Source: Liolophura sinensis
Lineage: Eukaryota; Mollusca; Polyplacophora; Chitonida; Chitonidae
Length of the DNA stretch: 64,000 bases
Reading direction: 5' to 3'
NCBI RefSeq assembly: GCF_032854445.1
Contig: NC_088304.1
Coordinates: forward strand, 806,001 to 870,000
Part shown: one piece after another, positions 35,101-45,400 of the stretch
How the letters are laid out: every line of letters starts with the position of its first letter
Numbering within the stretch: position 1 is the first letter of the stretch
Translations under genes and position numbers: made by a program
Notes under the pieces: model-generated
Seen by the model: only the letters and a program-made list of their open reading frames with translations
Told to the model about the DNA's origin: nothing
Database searches by the model: none

Positions 35101-38100
35101 CTAAAGGCAGACACGGTTGACATTGCAGAGGTGAGTGAACCACACAGCAGAGGGTGTACCTATTGGAAGGGCCAAGTACCACACCCTGGTCACCCCAGAG
35201 GGTGTATTCAGGGAAAAGTTTGGGCTAAGGAAGGAGCTGAAGGGAGACACGGTTGACATTGCAGAGGTGAGTGAACCACACAGCAGAATGTGTACCTATT
35301 GGAAGGGCCAAGTACATCACCCTGGTCATCCCAGAGGGTGTATTCAGGGAAAAGTTTGGGCTAAGACAGAAGCTGAAGGGAGACACTGTTGACATTGCAG
35401 AGGTGAGTGAACCACACAGCAGAACGTGTACCTATTGGAAGGGCCAAGTACCACACCCTGGTCACCCCAGAGGGTGTATTCAGGGGAAAGTTTGGGCTAA
35501 GGAAGGAGCTAAAGGCAGACACGGTTGACATTGCAGAGGTGAGTGAACCACACAGCAGAGGGTGTACCTATTGGAAGGGCCAAGTACCACACCCTGGTCA
35601 CCCCAGAGGGTGTATTCAGGGAAAAGTTTGGGCTAAGGAAGGAGCTGAAGGGAGACACGGTTGACATTGCAGAGGTGAGTGAACCACACAGCAGAATGTG
35701 TACCTATTGGAAGGGCCAAGTACATCACCCTGGTCATCCCAGAGGGTGTATTCAGGGAAAAGTTTGGGCTAAGACAGAAGCTGAAGGGAGACACTGTTGA
35801 CATTGCAGAGGTGAGTGAACCACACAGCAGAACGTGTACCTATTGGAAGGGCCAAGTACATCACCCTGGTCACCCCAGAGAGTGTATTCAGGGGAAAGTT
35901 TGGGCTAAGGAAGGAGCTGAAGGGAGACACGGTTGACATTGCAGAGGTGAGTGAACCACACAGCAGAACGTGTACCTATTGGAAGGGCCAAGTACATCAC
36001 CCTGGTCACCCCAGAGGGTGTATTCAGGGAGAAGTTTGGGCTAAGACAGAAGCTGAAGGGAGACACTGTTGACATTGCAGAGGTGAGTGAACCACACAGC
36101 AGAACGTGTACCTATTGGAAGGGCCAAGTACATCACCCTGGTCACCCCAGAGAGTGTATTCAGGGGAAAGTTTGGGCTAAGGAAGGAGCTGAAGGCAGAC
36201 ACGGTTGACATTGCAGAGGTGAGTGAACCACACAGCAGAGGGTGTACCTATTGGAAGGGCCAAGTACCACACCCTAGTCACCCCAGAGAGTGTATTCAGG
36301 GGAAAGTTTGGGCTAAGGAAGGAGCTGAAGAAAGACACGGTTGACATTGCAGAGGTGAGTGAACCACACAGCAGAGGGTGTACCTGTTGGAAGGGCCAAG
36401 TACCACACCCTAGTCACCCCAGAGAGTGTATTCAGGGGAAAGTTTGGGCTAAGGAAGGAGCTGAAGGCAGACACGGTTGACATTGCAGAGGTGAGTGAAC
36501 CACACAGCAGAACGTGTACCTATTGGAAGGGCCAAGTACATCACCCTGGTCACCCCAGAGAGTGTATTCAGGGGAAAGTTTGGGCTAAGGAAGGAGCTGA
36601 AGGGAGACACGGTTGACATTGCAGAGGTGAGTGAACCACACAGCAGAGGGTGTACCTATTGGAAGGGCCAAGTACCACACCCTGGTCACCCCAGAGGGTG
36701 TATTCAGGGAAAAGTTTGGGCTAAGGAAGGAGCTGAAGGGAGACACGGTTGACATTGCAGAGGTGAGTGAACCACACAGCAGAACGTGTACCTATTGGAA
36801 GGGCCAAGTACATCACCCTGGTCACCCCAGAGAGTGTATTCAGGGGAAAGTTTGGGCTAAGGAAGGAGCTGAAGGCAGACACGGTTGACATTGCAGAGGT
36901 GAGTGAACCACACAGCAGAAGGTGTACCTATTGGAAGGGCCAAGTACCACACCCTGGTCACCCCAGAGGGCGTATTCAGGGGAAAGTTTGGGCTAAGGAA
37001 GGAGCTGAAGGCAGACACGGTTGACATTGCAGAGGTGAGTGAACCACACAGCAGAACGTGTACCTATTGGAAGGGCCAAGTACATCACCCTGGTCACCCC
37101 AGAGAGTGTATTCAGGGGAAAGTTTGGGCTAAGGAAGGAGCTGAAGGCAGACACGGTTGACATTGCAGAGGTGAGTGAACCACACAGCAGAGCGTGTACC
37201 TATTGGAAGCGCCAAGTACCACACCCTGGTCACCCCAGAGGGTGTATTCAGGGGAAAGTTTGGGCTAAGACAGAAGCTGAAGGGAGACACTGTTAACCTG
37301 GCAGAGGTGTGAACGGTATAATTGGTGGGTGACCTATCACAGGTGGATAGCCCAAACACAGCTGGATAAGTTTAACAGAGCAGGTGTGACAGAAATGGAT
37401 GGATGTGTAATTGGTGGGTGACCTAACATAGGTGGATAGACCAAACACAGCAGAGCAGGTGTGACAGAAATGGATGGATGTGTAATTGGTAGTTGACCTA
37501 ACACAGGTGGATAGACCAAACACAGCTGGATGAGTCTAGCAGAGCAGGTGTGACATAAATGGATGGATGTATAATTGGTGGGTGACCTAACACAGGTGGA
37601 TAGACCAAACACAGCTGGATGAGTCTAGCAGAGCAGGTGTGACATAAATGGATGGATGTATAATTGGTGGGTGACCTAACACAGGTGGATAGACCAAACA
37701 CAGCTGGATGAGTCTAGCAGAGCAGGTGTGACATAAATGGATGGATGTATAATTGGTGGGTGACCTAACACAGGTGGATAGACCAAACACAACTGAGTGA
37801 GCCTAAAAGAGCAGGTGTAACAGAAATGGATGGATGTATAATTGGTGGGTGACCTAACACAGGTGGATAGACCAAACACAACTTTAGTGAGCCTAACAGA
37901 GCAGGTGTGACAGAAATGGATGGATGTATAATTGGTGGGTGACCTAACATAGGTGGATAGACCAAACACAGCAGAGCAGGTGTGACAGAAATGGATGGAT
38001 GTGTAATTGGTAGTTGACCTAACACAGGTGGATAGACCAAACACAGCTGGATGAGTCTAGCAGAGCAGGTGTGACATAAATGGATGGATGTATAATTGGT

Positions 38101-41100
38101 GGGTGACCTAACACAGGTGGATATACCAAACACAGCTGGATGAGTCTAGCAGAGCAGGTGTGACATAAATGGATGGATGTATAATTGGTGGGTGACCTAA
38201 CACAGGTGGATAGACCAAACACAGCTGGATGAGTCTAGCAGAGCAGGTGTGACAGAAATGGATGGATGTATAATTGGTGGGTGACCTAACATAGGTGGAT
38301 AGACCAAACACAGCTGAGTGAGCCTAAAAGAGCAGGTGTAACAGAAATGGATGGATGTATAATTGGTGGGTGACCTAACACAGGTGGATAGACCAAACAC
38401 AACTTTAGTGAGCCTAACAGAGCAGGTGTAACAGAAATGGATGGATGTATAATTGGTGGGTGACCTAACACAGGTGGATAGGCCAAATACAGCTGAGTGA
38501 GTCTAGCAGAGCAGGTGTGACAGAAATGGATGGATGTATAATTGGTGGGTGACCTAACATAGGTGGATAGACCAAACACAACTTTAGTGAGCCTAACAGA
38601 GCAGGTGTAACAGAAATGGATGGATGTATAATTGGTGGGTGATCTAACACAGGTGGATAGACCAAACACAGCTGAGTGAGTCTAGCAGAGCAGGTGTGAC
38701 AGAAATGGATGGATGTATAATTGGTGGGTGACCTAACATAGGTGGATAGACCAAACACAGCTTTAGTGAGCCTAACAGAGCAGGTGTGACAGAAATGGAT
38801 GGGTGTATAATTGGTGGGTGACCTAACATAGGTGGATAGACCAAACACAGCTTTAGTGAGTCTAACAGAGCAGGTGTGACATAAATGGATGGACGTATAA
38901 TTGGTGGGTGACCTAACATAAGTGGATAGACCAAACACAGCTGAGTGAGCCTAACAAGAGCAAGTGTAACAGAAATGGATGGATGTATAATTGGTGGGTG
39001 ACCTAACACATTTATTTATTTATTTATGTGATTGGTGTTTTATGCAGTACTCAAGAATATTTCACTTATACAAGTGCGGTAAGCATTGAAGTCAATATAT
39101 GACTACCCATTATAAAACATGAATCACCAAGGCATGATTTAGAAAATGAATAAATACATCGGGTTTAATGTCATACTTAAGAATTTTTCAGTCATTTGAC
39201 GATGCCGAGATGTTAGGTGTGACGCCAAAGACACCAGACATGACACCAGGCCAATCAGTCCTGTTTTCTTGCTCTAACCTTGCAGAATTAAACATCATCT
39301 GTAACTCACATTGTTTTTAGTCCCTCGGGTGAGTGAGTGCGATTACTTGGGGCTTAACATTGTATTTAACAATGTTTTAGTCATATGACGACGAAGCTGT
39401 CCTTAGAGTGCAAGACAGATTCCCCCCGCTCTTTTATCTGGTGCTGCCTCACTGAGATGCCTTACTGAAGGCAAGTAAGCTACCCCACCGGAGCCATTAT
39501 ACTGATACGGGTCAACCAGTTGTTGCACTCTCCACTTAATGCTGAACACCAAGTGAAGACGTTACAACTTCCTTTTTTTAGGGTCTTAATTGTGACTTGA
39601 CCCAGGATTGACCCTGGATTGACCGCCTCCCGAAGTGGACGCTCTACCAACTGTGCTATCTGGGCGGGTTTTACTCCATTGATAAATAATGCCTATGAAA
39701 GGATGATTGAGAGACGAAAAGTTTCTTTGATAATACAGGTCATAGCGATATAGATAGACAGAGGATTGCCTCTGTCAATCCATACCACCCCAGCTCCTAA
39801 TGCCTCTGTCAATCCATACCACCCCGTCTCCTAAAGGCCTCTGAAAGGACGTTATAGCGATGTTTTATATCTCAGCTCCTGTACATCCTCTTATTCTGTA
39901 GGTCAGGGAAGAAATACATTCTCAGATCAAGAGGTTTCAGGAATTAGTGGGTTGCCTCCCCTTCCATGTAGATGGCCATCAGCACATTCATATACACCCA
40001 GGTAAAAAGGCAGACTGAGTATTTCTACTCTAGTGCTACACATTGAACTCCAGTCTAACTTTGGGTAAAATGGTATCCATACCTTAATTGATTTTGTATG
40101 TAATTTGATTATCACTAACGGACAATAATTTACTGGTTTATGCCCTGATTGACCTTTGACATCATATCTGTATTCATGCTATTTTGTTATCAAGCTGCAC
40201 GCGAAATCTGCCAAAAGTACAGCTGTGCCAAAGTGTTGTTGGTCATCAAATTATGACATACAGCGTCAATGTTCCTGGATAATTGTGAATCAGCCAAGTC
40301 CTTTTGATGCGAAATTGTTATCCTCTAGCTCAAGAATCTTTTTCTGTTTTCCTAGGAATATGTGAAGTATTTGCTGAGATTCTGCAGAGCAAGGGAATCA
40401 CAGTAACAAGGCTCCCTGTGGAAAGATGTCTCAACAACTGTGATTGGATAGATTCGGGCAGACTGACCTTTTACCAAGAGGTCATACAACAATCCAAGGA
40501 GTGTCAAGACATCTTTATAAAACACAAACTGAGGTAAATGAATGAGACAACAAAATCTAAGCTGTGCAAATAACAGTCATTGTGTACATGTATATAGGTA
40601 AGGGTTATAGTTTATAAGCCACATGAAAACTTCCAAACAAATTTAAGTTCCAAGTTTTGCATGGAGTAAGAATCAAGAATACATCTATCTTATTACTTAA
40701 ACTTTGCCATACCATTACATACATTGTAGGCACCATTTTTTATCTTCTAATTTCAGCAAAATTTATTTATCTCCACAACGCATTAAAAGCTGCATGAAAA
40801 GTGATTTGCTGTGGTTGATAGAACAAGACTGACATGCATGGTCTTCAGTTGTGACCAGGCTCAGCTGGGTTTCTTGCAACCATAATGCTGGCTGCCGTCT
40901 TAAAAGTTAAAAATTCTTGAGTATGGCATAAAAGTCATAAAATAAAAAAATTAATAAATAAATTAAGTAATCTGTAGTTTTATCATGATAGTTTTACTTT
41001 CACTTTCAGTTTTGCCCCAGCCTTTGTGGGACTGAGTACTTGTGGAAAGGATATGTCCATAGAGAGGTTGAGAACAGCCCTTGATGCAGCTTTCATGAAC

Positions 41101-41469
41101 AACATTGCAGATGAGCCAATGAGGGTCTGTGAGCTGATGGTGCATCCTGGGTATCCGACTGGCAGCGTTGGGGGATGTGAGCTGATGGTGCATCCTGGGT
41201 ATCTGACTGGCAGCGTTGGGGGATTTCAGCTGATGGTGCATCCTGGGTATCCGACTGGCAACATTGGCGGATGTGAGCTGATGGTGCATCCTGGGTATCC
41301 GACTGGCAACATTGGCGGATGTGGAACGGGACCAGATGAATTTTCTAAATCAGCTGACAGAAAGCATGAAATGGACATTTTGCAAAGTGCAGATTTTAAG
41401 CAATACCTGAATGAAAAGGCAATAACTGTAAGCAGTTTTGAAGACACTTTTGGCATTTTACCTTCCTAG
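32132..41469 (+). CDS. YDJC: YDJC homologue, carbohydrate deacetylase family (complete)
   Basis: Five coding exons, 32132-32312, 34586-34722, 39902-40001, 40356-40533 and 41010-41469, join in phase to 351 residues (human YDJC is about 323). The family removes acetyl groups from carbohydrates with a metal-dependent site; the animal substrate is not settled. Landmarks: IINADDFGY near residue 10 (metal-site Asp), GLHLNLTEGVPVGG across junction 1, HVDGHQHIHIHPG (metal-site His) across exons 3-4, VTRLPVER, FAPAFVGLSTCG, and ELMVHPGYPTG before GGCGTGPDEF. ATG 32132 places the ADDFG motif as in relatives. Odd points: exon 2 is followed by 19 partial copies of itself in the intron, and the last exon encodes a 16-residue HPGY cassette four times, where relatives have one. 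The four cassettes keep the frame open. Confidence 0.93.
33310..34030. repeat. 22-bp tandem array in YDJC intron 1, about 32 units
   Basis: The unit is CACTGCCCTTCACTTGGTAC, CC with CCT and GCC variants. It has open frames in all three plus frames because the unit has few stops; none is a gene. Units contain CACTTGGTA, also found at the YDJC exon 1 donor (CACTTG/GTAAAA) about 1 kb upstream. Confidence 0.95.
34606..37306 (+). repeat. 136-bp array of YDJC exon 2 and its donor, 20 copies with the real exon
   Basis: The first member is exon 2 itself (34586-34722). Nineteen further copies of its last 114-116 bases plus GTGAGTGAACCACACAGCAG follow at exact 136-bp spacing; their exon-like ends fall at 34858, 34994 and so on to 37306. 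Eighteen keep GCAGAG/GTGAGT; the last has GTGTGA. Blocks of three units repeat as a 408-bp unit (35000-35407 against 35408-35815). The exon 2 reading frame is open in every copy. Confidence 0.97.
37318..39005. repeat. 89-bp tandem array in YDJC intron 2, about 19 units
   Basis: The unit is ACCTAACACAGGTGGATAGA, CCAAACACAGCTGGATGAGT, CTAGCAGAGCAGGTGTGACA, TAAATGGATGGATGTATAAT, TGGTGGGTG, with a few shortened units of about 62 bp. It starts within about 15 bp of the end of the exon-2 array, so the two arrays are contiguous. Open minus-strand frames are by-products. Confidence 0.95.
39010..39095 (-). mobile_element. SINE tail fragment
   Basis: In reverse it reads CTTGTATAAGTGAAATATTC, TTGAGTACTGCATAAAACAC, CAATCACATAAATAAATAAA, the 3' part of the SINE family at 51201. 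It abuts the end of the 89-bp array. Confidence 0.8.
39160..39310 (-). mobile_element. SINE-like element, partial copy
   Basis: In reverse it contains TTAGAGCAAGAAAACAGGAC, TGGTGTCTTTGGCGTCACAC and CTTAAGTATGACATTAAACC. The body matches the plus-strand element at 1300-1600. Confidence 0.6.
39335..39670 (-). mobile_element. tRNA-derived SINE, nearly full length
   Basis: In reverse it starts CGCCCAGATAGCACAGTTGG, TAGAGCGTCCACTTCGGGAG, GCGGTCAATCC: clear A- and B-box-like sequences of a tRNA head. It ends in a tail GTTAAGCCCCAAGTAATCGC, ACTCACTCACC, close to the tail near 6365-6412. Lies in YDJC intron 2, antisense to the gene. Confidence 0.8.
40860..40968 (+). mobile_element. SINE 3' fragment in YDJC intron 4
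   Basis: AACCATAATGCTGGCTGCCG, TAAAAATTCTTGAGTATGGC, ATAAAAGTC and an A-rich tail ending in TAATAAATAAATT match the last third of the SINE family at 51201. Confidence 0.75.
41131..41322 (+). repeat. 48-bp tandem repeat in coding sequence, 4 exact-length units
   Basis: Units begin at 41131, 41179, 41227 and 41275, each encoding a 16-residue cassette of the form CELMVHPGYPTGSVGG. Substitutions are C-E to F-Q in unit 3, P to L in unit 2, and SV to NI in units 3 and 4. The frame continues into the conserved CGTGPDEF. Confidence 0.97.
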
Positions 41470-42461
41470 CAGAACTGTTAATCTGTTTGTATTTGCACTT
41501 CTTTTTGACAGGAAGTAAAAGAGTCTACTTTATTCCACTTCAGACTAAGTCATTTGATGTTTATACTCAGAGAGCATCTATGATTGATTGATCGGTGTTA
41601 TGTCATTGTGAAGAATGTTTCACTCGTATGACAGATATCATTTTCACAAGAGGGAAGAGTCTCTGTAGTAAACCACAGGTCTTTGGCAAGCATGTGATGA
41701 ACTCTTCCACATGATTCCCACATCTGAACTACAGATCATAATATAGCCATAACAGCAGGAACTGATCTGCAACAACTTTTTTTCTGAGTGTTGTTGACCG
41801 CCTATTGCCAGATAGATTTTAGAACAAGGTAGGCAGCGGAATGTAAAAAATAATCTTGGTGAGGGTTGGGTTTGAACTAACAATTGCACATTAATTGCTG
41901 TTTGTTTCCAAGGCCTCTTAAACACAGAGAGTGGGGAATATACCAATTCAGTGGCCGTTGTTGGGCTTGAGCCCACACCTCGTGTGTCCTAGAATATGAA
42001 AGGCAGGCATCATAACCTGCTACCTTGTAAATTTATGAATTTACCAATGGCTCCATGGTGAAAAGAGTTATTTCGTATAGCTGCTAGATTTGTGCTAATA
42101 TAGCTTTCTTTGCTTTGCCCCATTTGAGGACTGACATACGAAATGCCTGCATCATATCACTGTACAACCATATGTACCAAACTGATACTTGTCTTGATTT
42201 GATCAAGTGAAAAACAATATTTACCCTTATTCCTCAACTTTTCACATATGAAAGAGTAACTTTCAGGGCGATTTATGCACGCTTTTCATTTGATTTTGAA
42301 AACAAAACTCTTTGGTTGGGTTGGCCAGCTTTAGGGCTTCACAAAAAGGTATAATTTTATCAGTGAACAGAGTAGTACCTTCAGAATATGCTTGAATAAA
42401 CACCTTGCAAACATGTATAAAGGTTAAAGAATTGCTACAATCACTGGACTGCAATGTATCC
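41470..42461. other. YDJC 3' flank with repeat fragments
   Basis: About 41580-41645 resembles a reversed SINE tail (GTGTTATGTCATTGTGAAGA, ATGTTTCACTCGTATGAC). About 41870-41985 has tRNA-like B-box candidates on the minus strand. About 42330-42445 is a dispersed repeat also present at 59250-59366. No gene was recognised. Confidence 0.5.
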
Positions 42462-45400
42462 GCTGCCTTGATTATTCTTGTCTATAGACAAAATCAGGTT
42501 CCAGGATTACAGTAACCAATGTACAACTGCTACCTGGATTATCCTTGTCTATAGACAAAACCTGGTTTCAGTGATTACAGTAATCAATGTACAACTGCTA
42601 CCTGGATTATCCTTGTCTATAGACAAAATCAGGTTCCAGGATTACAGTAATCAATGTACCACTGCTACCTGAATTATCCTTGTCTATAGACAAAACCTGG
42701 TTTCAGTGATTACAGTAATCAATGTACAACTGCTACCTGGATTATCCTTGTCTATAGACAAAACCTGGTTTCAGTGATTACAGTAATCAATGTACAACTG
42801 CTACCTGGGTTATCCTTGTCTATAGACAAAACCTGGTTTCAGTGATTACAGTAATCAATGTACCACTGCTACCTGGATTATCCTTGTCTATAGACAAAAC
42901 CATGTTTCAGTGATTACAGTAATCAATGTACAACTGCTACCTGGATTATCCTTGTCTATAGACAAAACCATGTTCCAGTGATTACAGTAATCAATGTACA
43001 ACTGCTACCTGGATTATCCTTGTCTATAGACAAAACCATGTTTCAGTGATTACAGTAATCAATGTACAACTGCTACCTGGATTATCCTTGTCTATAGACA
43101 AAACCATGTTCCAGTGATTACAGTAATCAATGTACAACTGCTACCTGGATTATCCTTGTCTATAGACAAAACCATGTTTCAGTGATTACAGTAATCAATG
43201 TACAACTGCTACCTGGATTATCCTTGTCTATAGACAAAACCATGTTCCAGTGATTACAGTAATCAATGTACAACTGCTACCTGGATTATCCTTGTCTATA
43301 GACAAAACCATGTTTCAGTGATTACAGTAATCAATGTACAACTGCTACCTGGATTATCCTTGTCTATAGACAAAATCAGGTTCCAGGATTACAGTAATCA
43401 ATGTACCACTGCTACCTGAATTACCCTTGTCTATAGACAAAACCAGGTTCCAGTGATTACAGTAATCAATGTACAACTGCTGCCTGGATTATCCTTGTCT
43501 ATAGACAAAACCAGGTTCCAGTGATTACAGTAATCAATGTACAACTGGTACCTGGATTATTCTTGTCTATAGACAAAACCAGTTTCCAGGATTACAGTAA
43601 TCAATGTACAACTGGTACCTGGATTATCCTTGTCTATAGACAAAACCAGGTTCCAGTGATTACAGTAATCAATGTACAACTGCTACCTGGATTATCCTTG
43701 TCTATAGACAAAACCAGGTTCCAGTGATTACAGTAATCAATGTACCACTACTACCTGGATTATCCTTGTCTATAGACAAAACCATGTTCCAGTGATTACA
43801 GTAATCAATGTACAACTGCTACCTGGATTATCTTTGTCTATAGACAAAACCATGTTTCAGTGATTACAGTAATCAATGTACAGCTGCTACCTGGATTATC
43901 CTTGTCTATAGACAAAACCAGGTTCCAGTGATTACAGTAATCAATGTACAACTGCTACCTGGATTATCCTTGTCTATAGACAAAACCTGGTTTCAGTGAT
44001 TACAGTAACCAATGTACAACTGCTATCTGGAATATTCTTGTCTATAGACAAGACCAGGTTTCAGTGATTACAGTAATCAATGTACCACTACTACCTGGAT
44101 TATCCTTGTCTATAGACAAAACCTGGTTTCAGTGATTACAGTAATCAATGTACAACTGCTACCTGGATTATCCTTGTCTATAGACAAAACCAGGTTCCAG
44201 TGATTACAGTAATCAATGTACAACTGCTACCTGGATTATCCTTGTCTATAGACAAATCCAGGTTCCAGGATTACAGAAATCAATCTACAACTGCTATCTG
44301 GAATATTCTTGTCTATAGACAAAACCATGTTCCAGTGATTACAGTAATCAATGTACAACTGTTACCTGGATTATCCTTGTCTATAGACAAAACCAGGTTC
44401 CAGTGATTACAGTAATCAATGTACAACTGCTACCTGGATTATCCTTGTCTATAGACAAAACCATGTTCCAGTGATTACAGTAATCAATGTACAACTGCTA
44501 CCTGGATTATCCTTGTCTATAGACAAGACCAGGTTTCAGTGATTACAGTAATCAATGTACAACTGCTACCTGGATTATCCTTGTCTATAGACAAAACCTG
44601 GTTTCAGTGATTACAGTAATCAATGTACCACTACTACCTGGATTATCCTTGTCTATAGACAAAACCAGGTTCCAGTGATTACAGTAATCAATGTACCACT
44701 GCTACCTGGATTATCCTTGTCTATAGACAAAACCTGGTTTGAGTGATTACAGTAATCAATGTACCACTACTACCTGGATTATTGTTGTCTATAGACAAAA
44801 CCAGGTTCCAGTGATTACAGTAATCAATGTACAGCTGCTGCCTTGATTATCCTTGTCTATAGACAAAACCATGTTCCAGTGATTACAGTAACCAATGTAC
44901 AACTGCTATCTGGAATATTCTTGTCTATAGACAAGACCAGGTTTCAGTGATTACAGTAATCAATGTACCACTACTACCTGGATTATCCTTGTCTATAGAC
45001 AAAACCTGGTTTCAGTGATTACAGTAATCAATGTACAACTGCTACCTGGATTATCCTTGTCTATAGACAAAACCATGTTCCAGTGATTACAGTAATCAAT
45101 GTACCACTGCTACCTGGATTATCCTTGTCTATAGACAAAACCAGGTTCCAGTGATTACAGTAATCAATGTACAACTGCTACCTGGATTATCCTTGTCTAT
45201 AGACAAAACCAGGTTCCAGGATTACAGAAATCAATGTACAACTGCTATCTGGAATATTCTTTTCTATAGACAAAACCATGTTCCAGTGATTACAGTAATC
45301 AATGTACAACTGCTACCTGGATTATCCTTGTCTATAGACAAAACCATGTTCCAGTGATTACAGTAATCAATGTACAACTGCTACCTGGATTATCCTTGTC

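Noticed and set aside
34727-37296. Eighteen overlapping 85-codon frames at 136-bp spacing
   Set aside because: These are the intronic copies of YDJC exon 2 read through into the next unit, not separate small genes.
34723-37306. A Dscam-like cluster of mutually exclusive exons
   Set aside because: The copies have donors but no acceptor with a pyrimidine tract, and the spacer is only 22 bases. I keep the array as a repeat and note the open frames separately.
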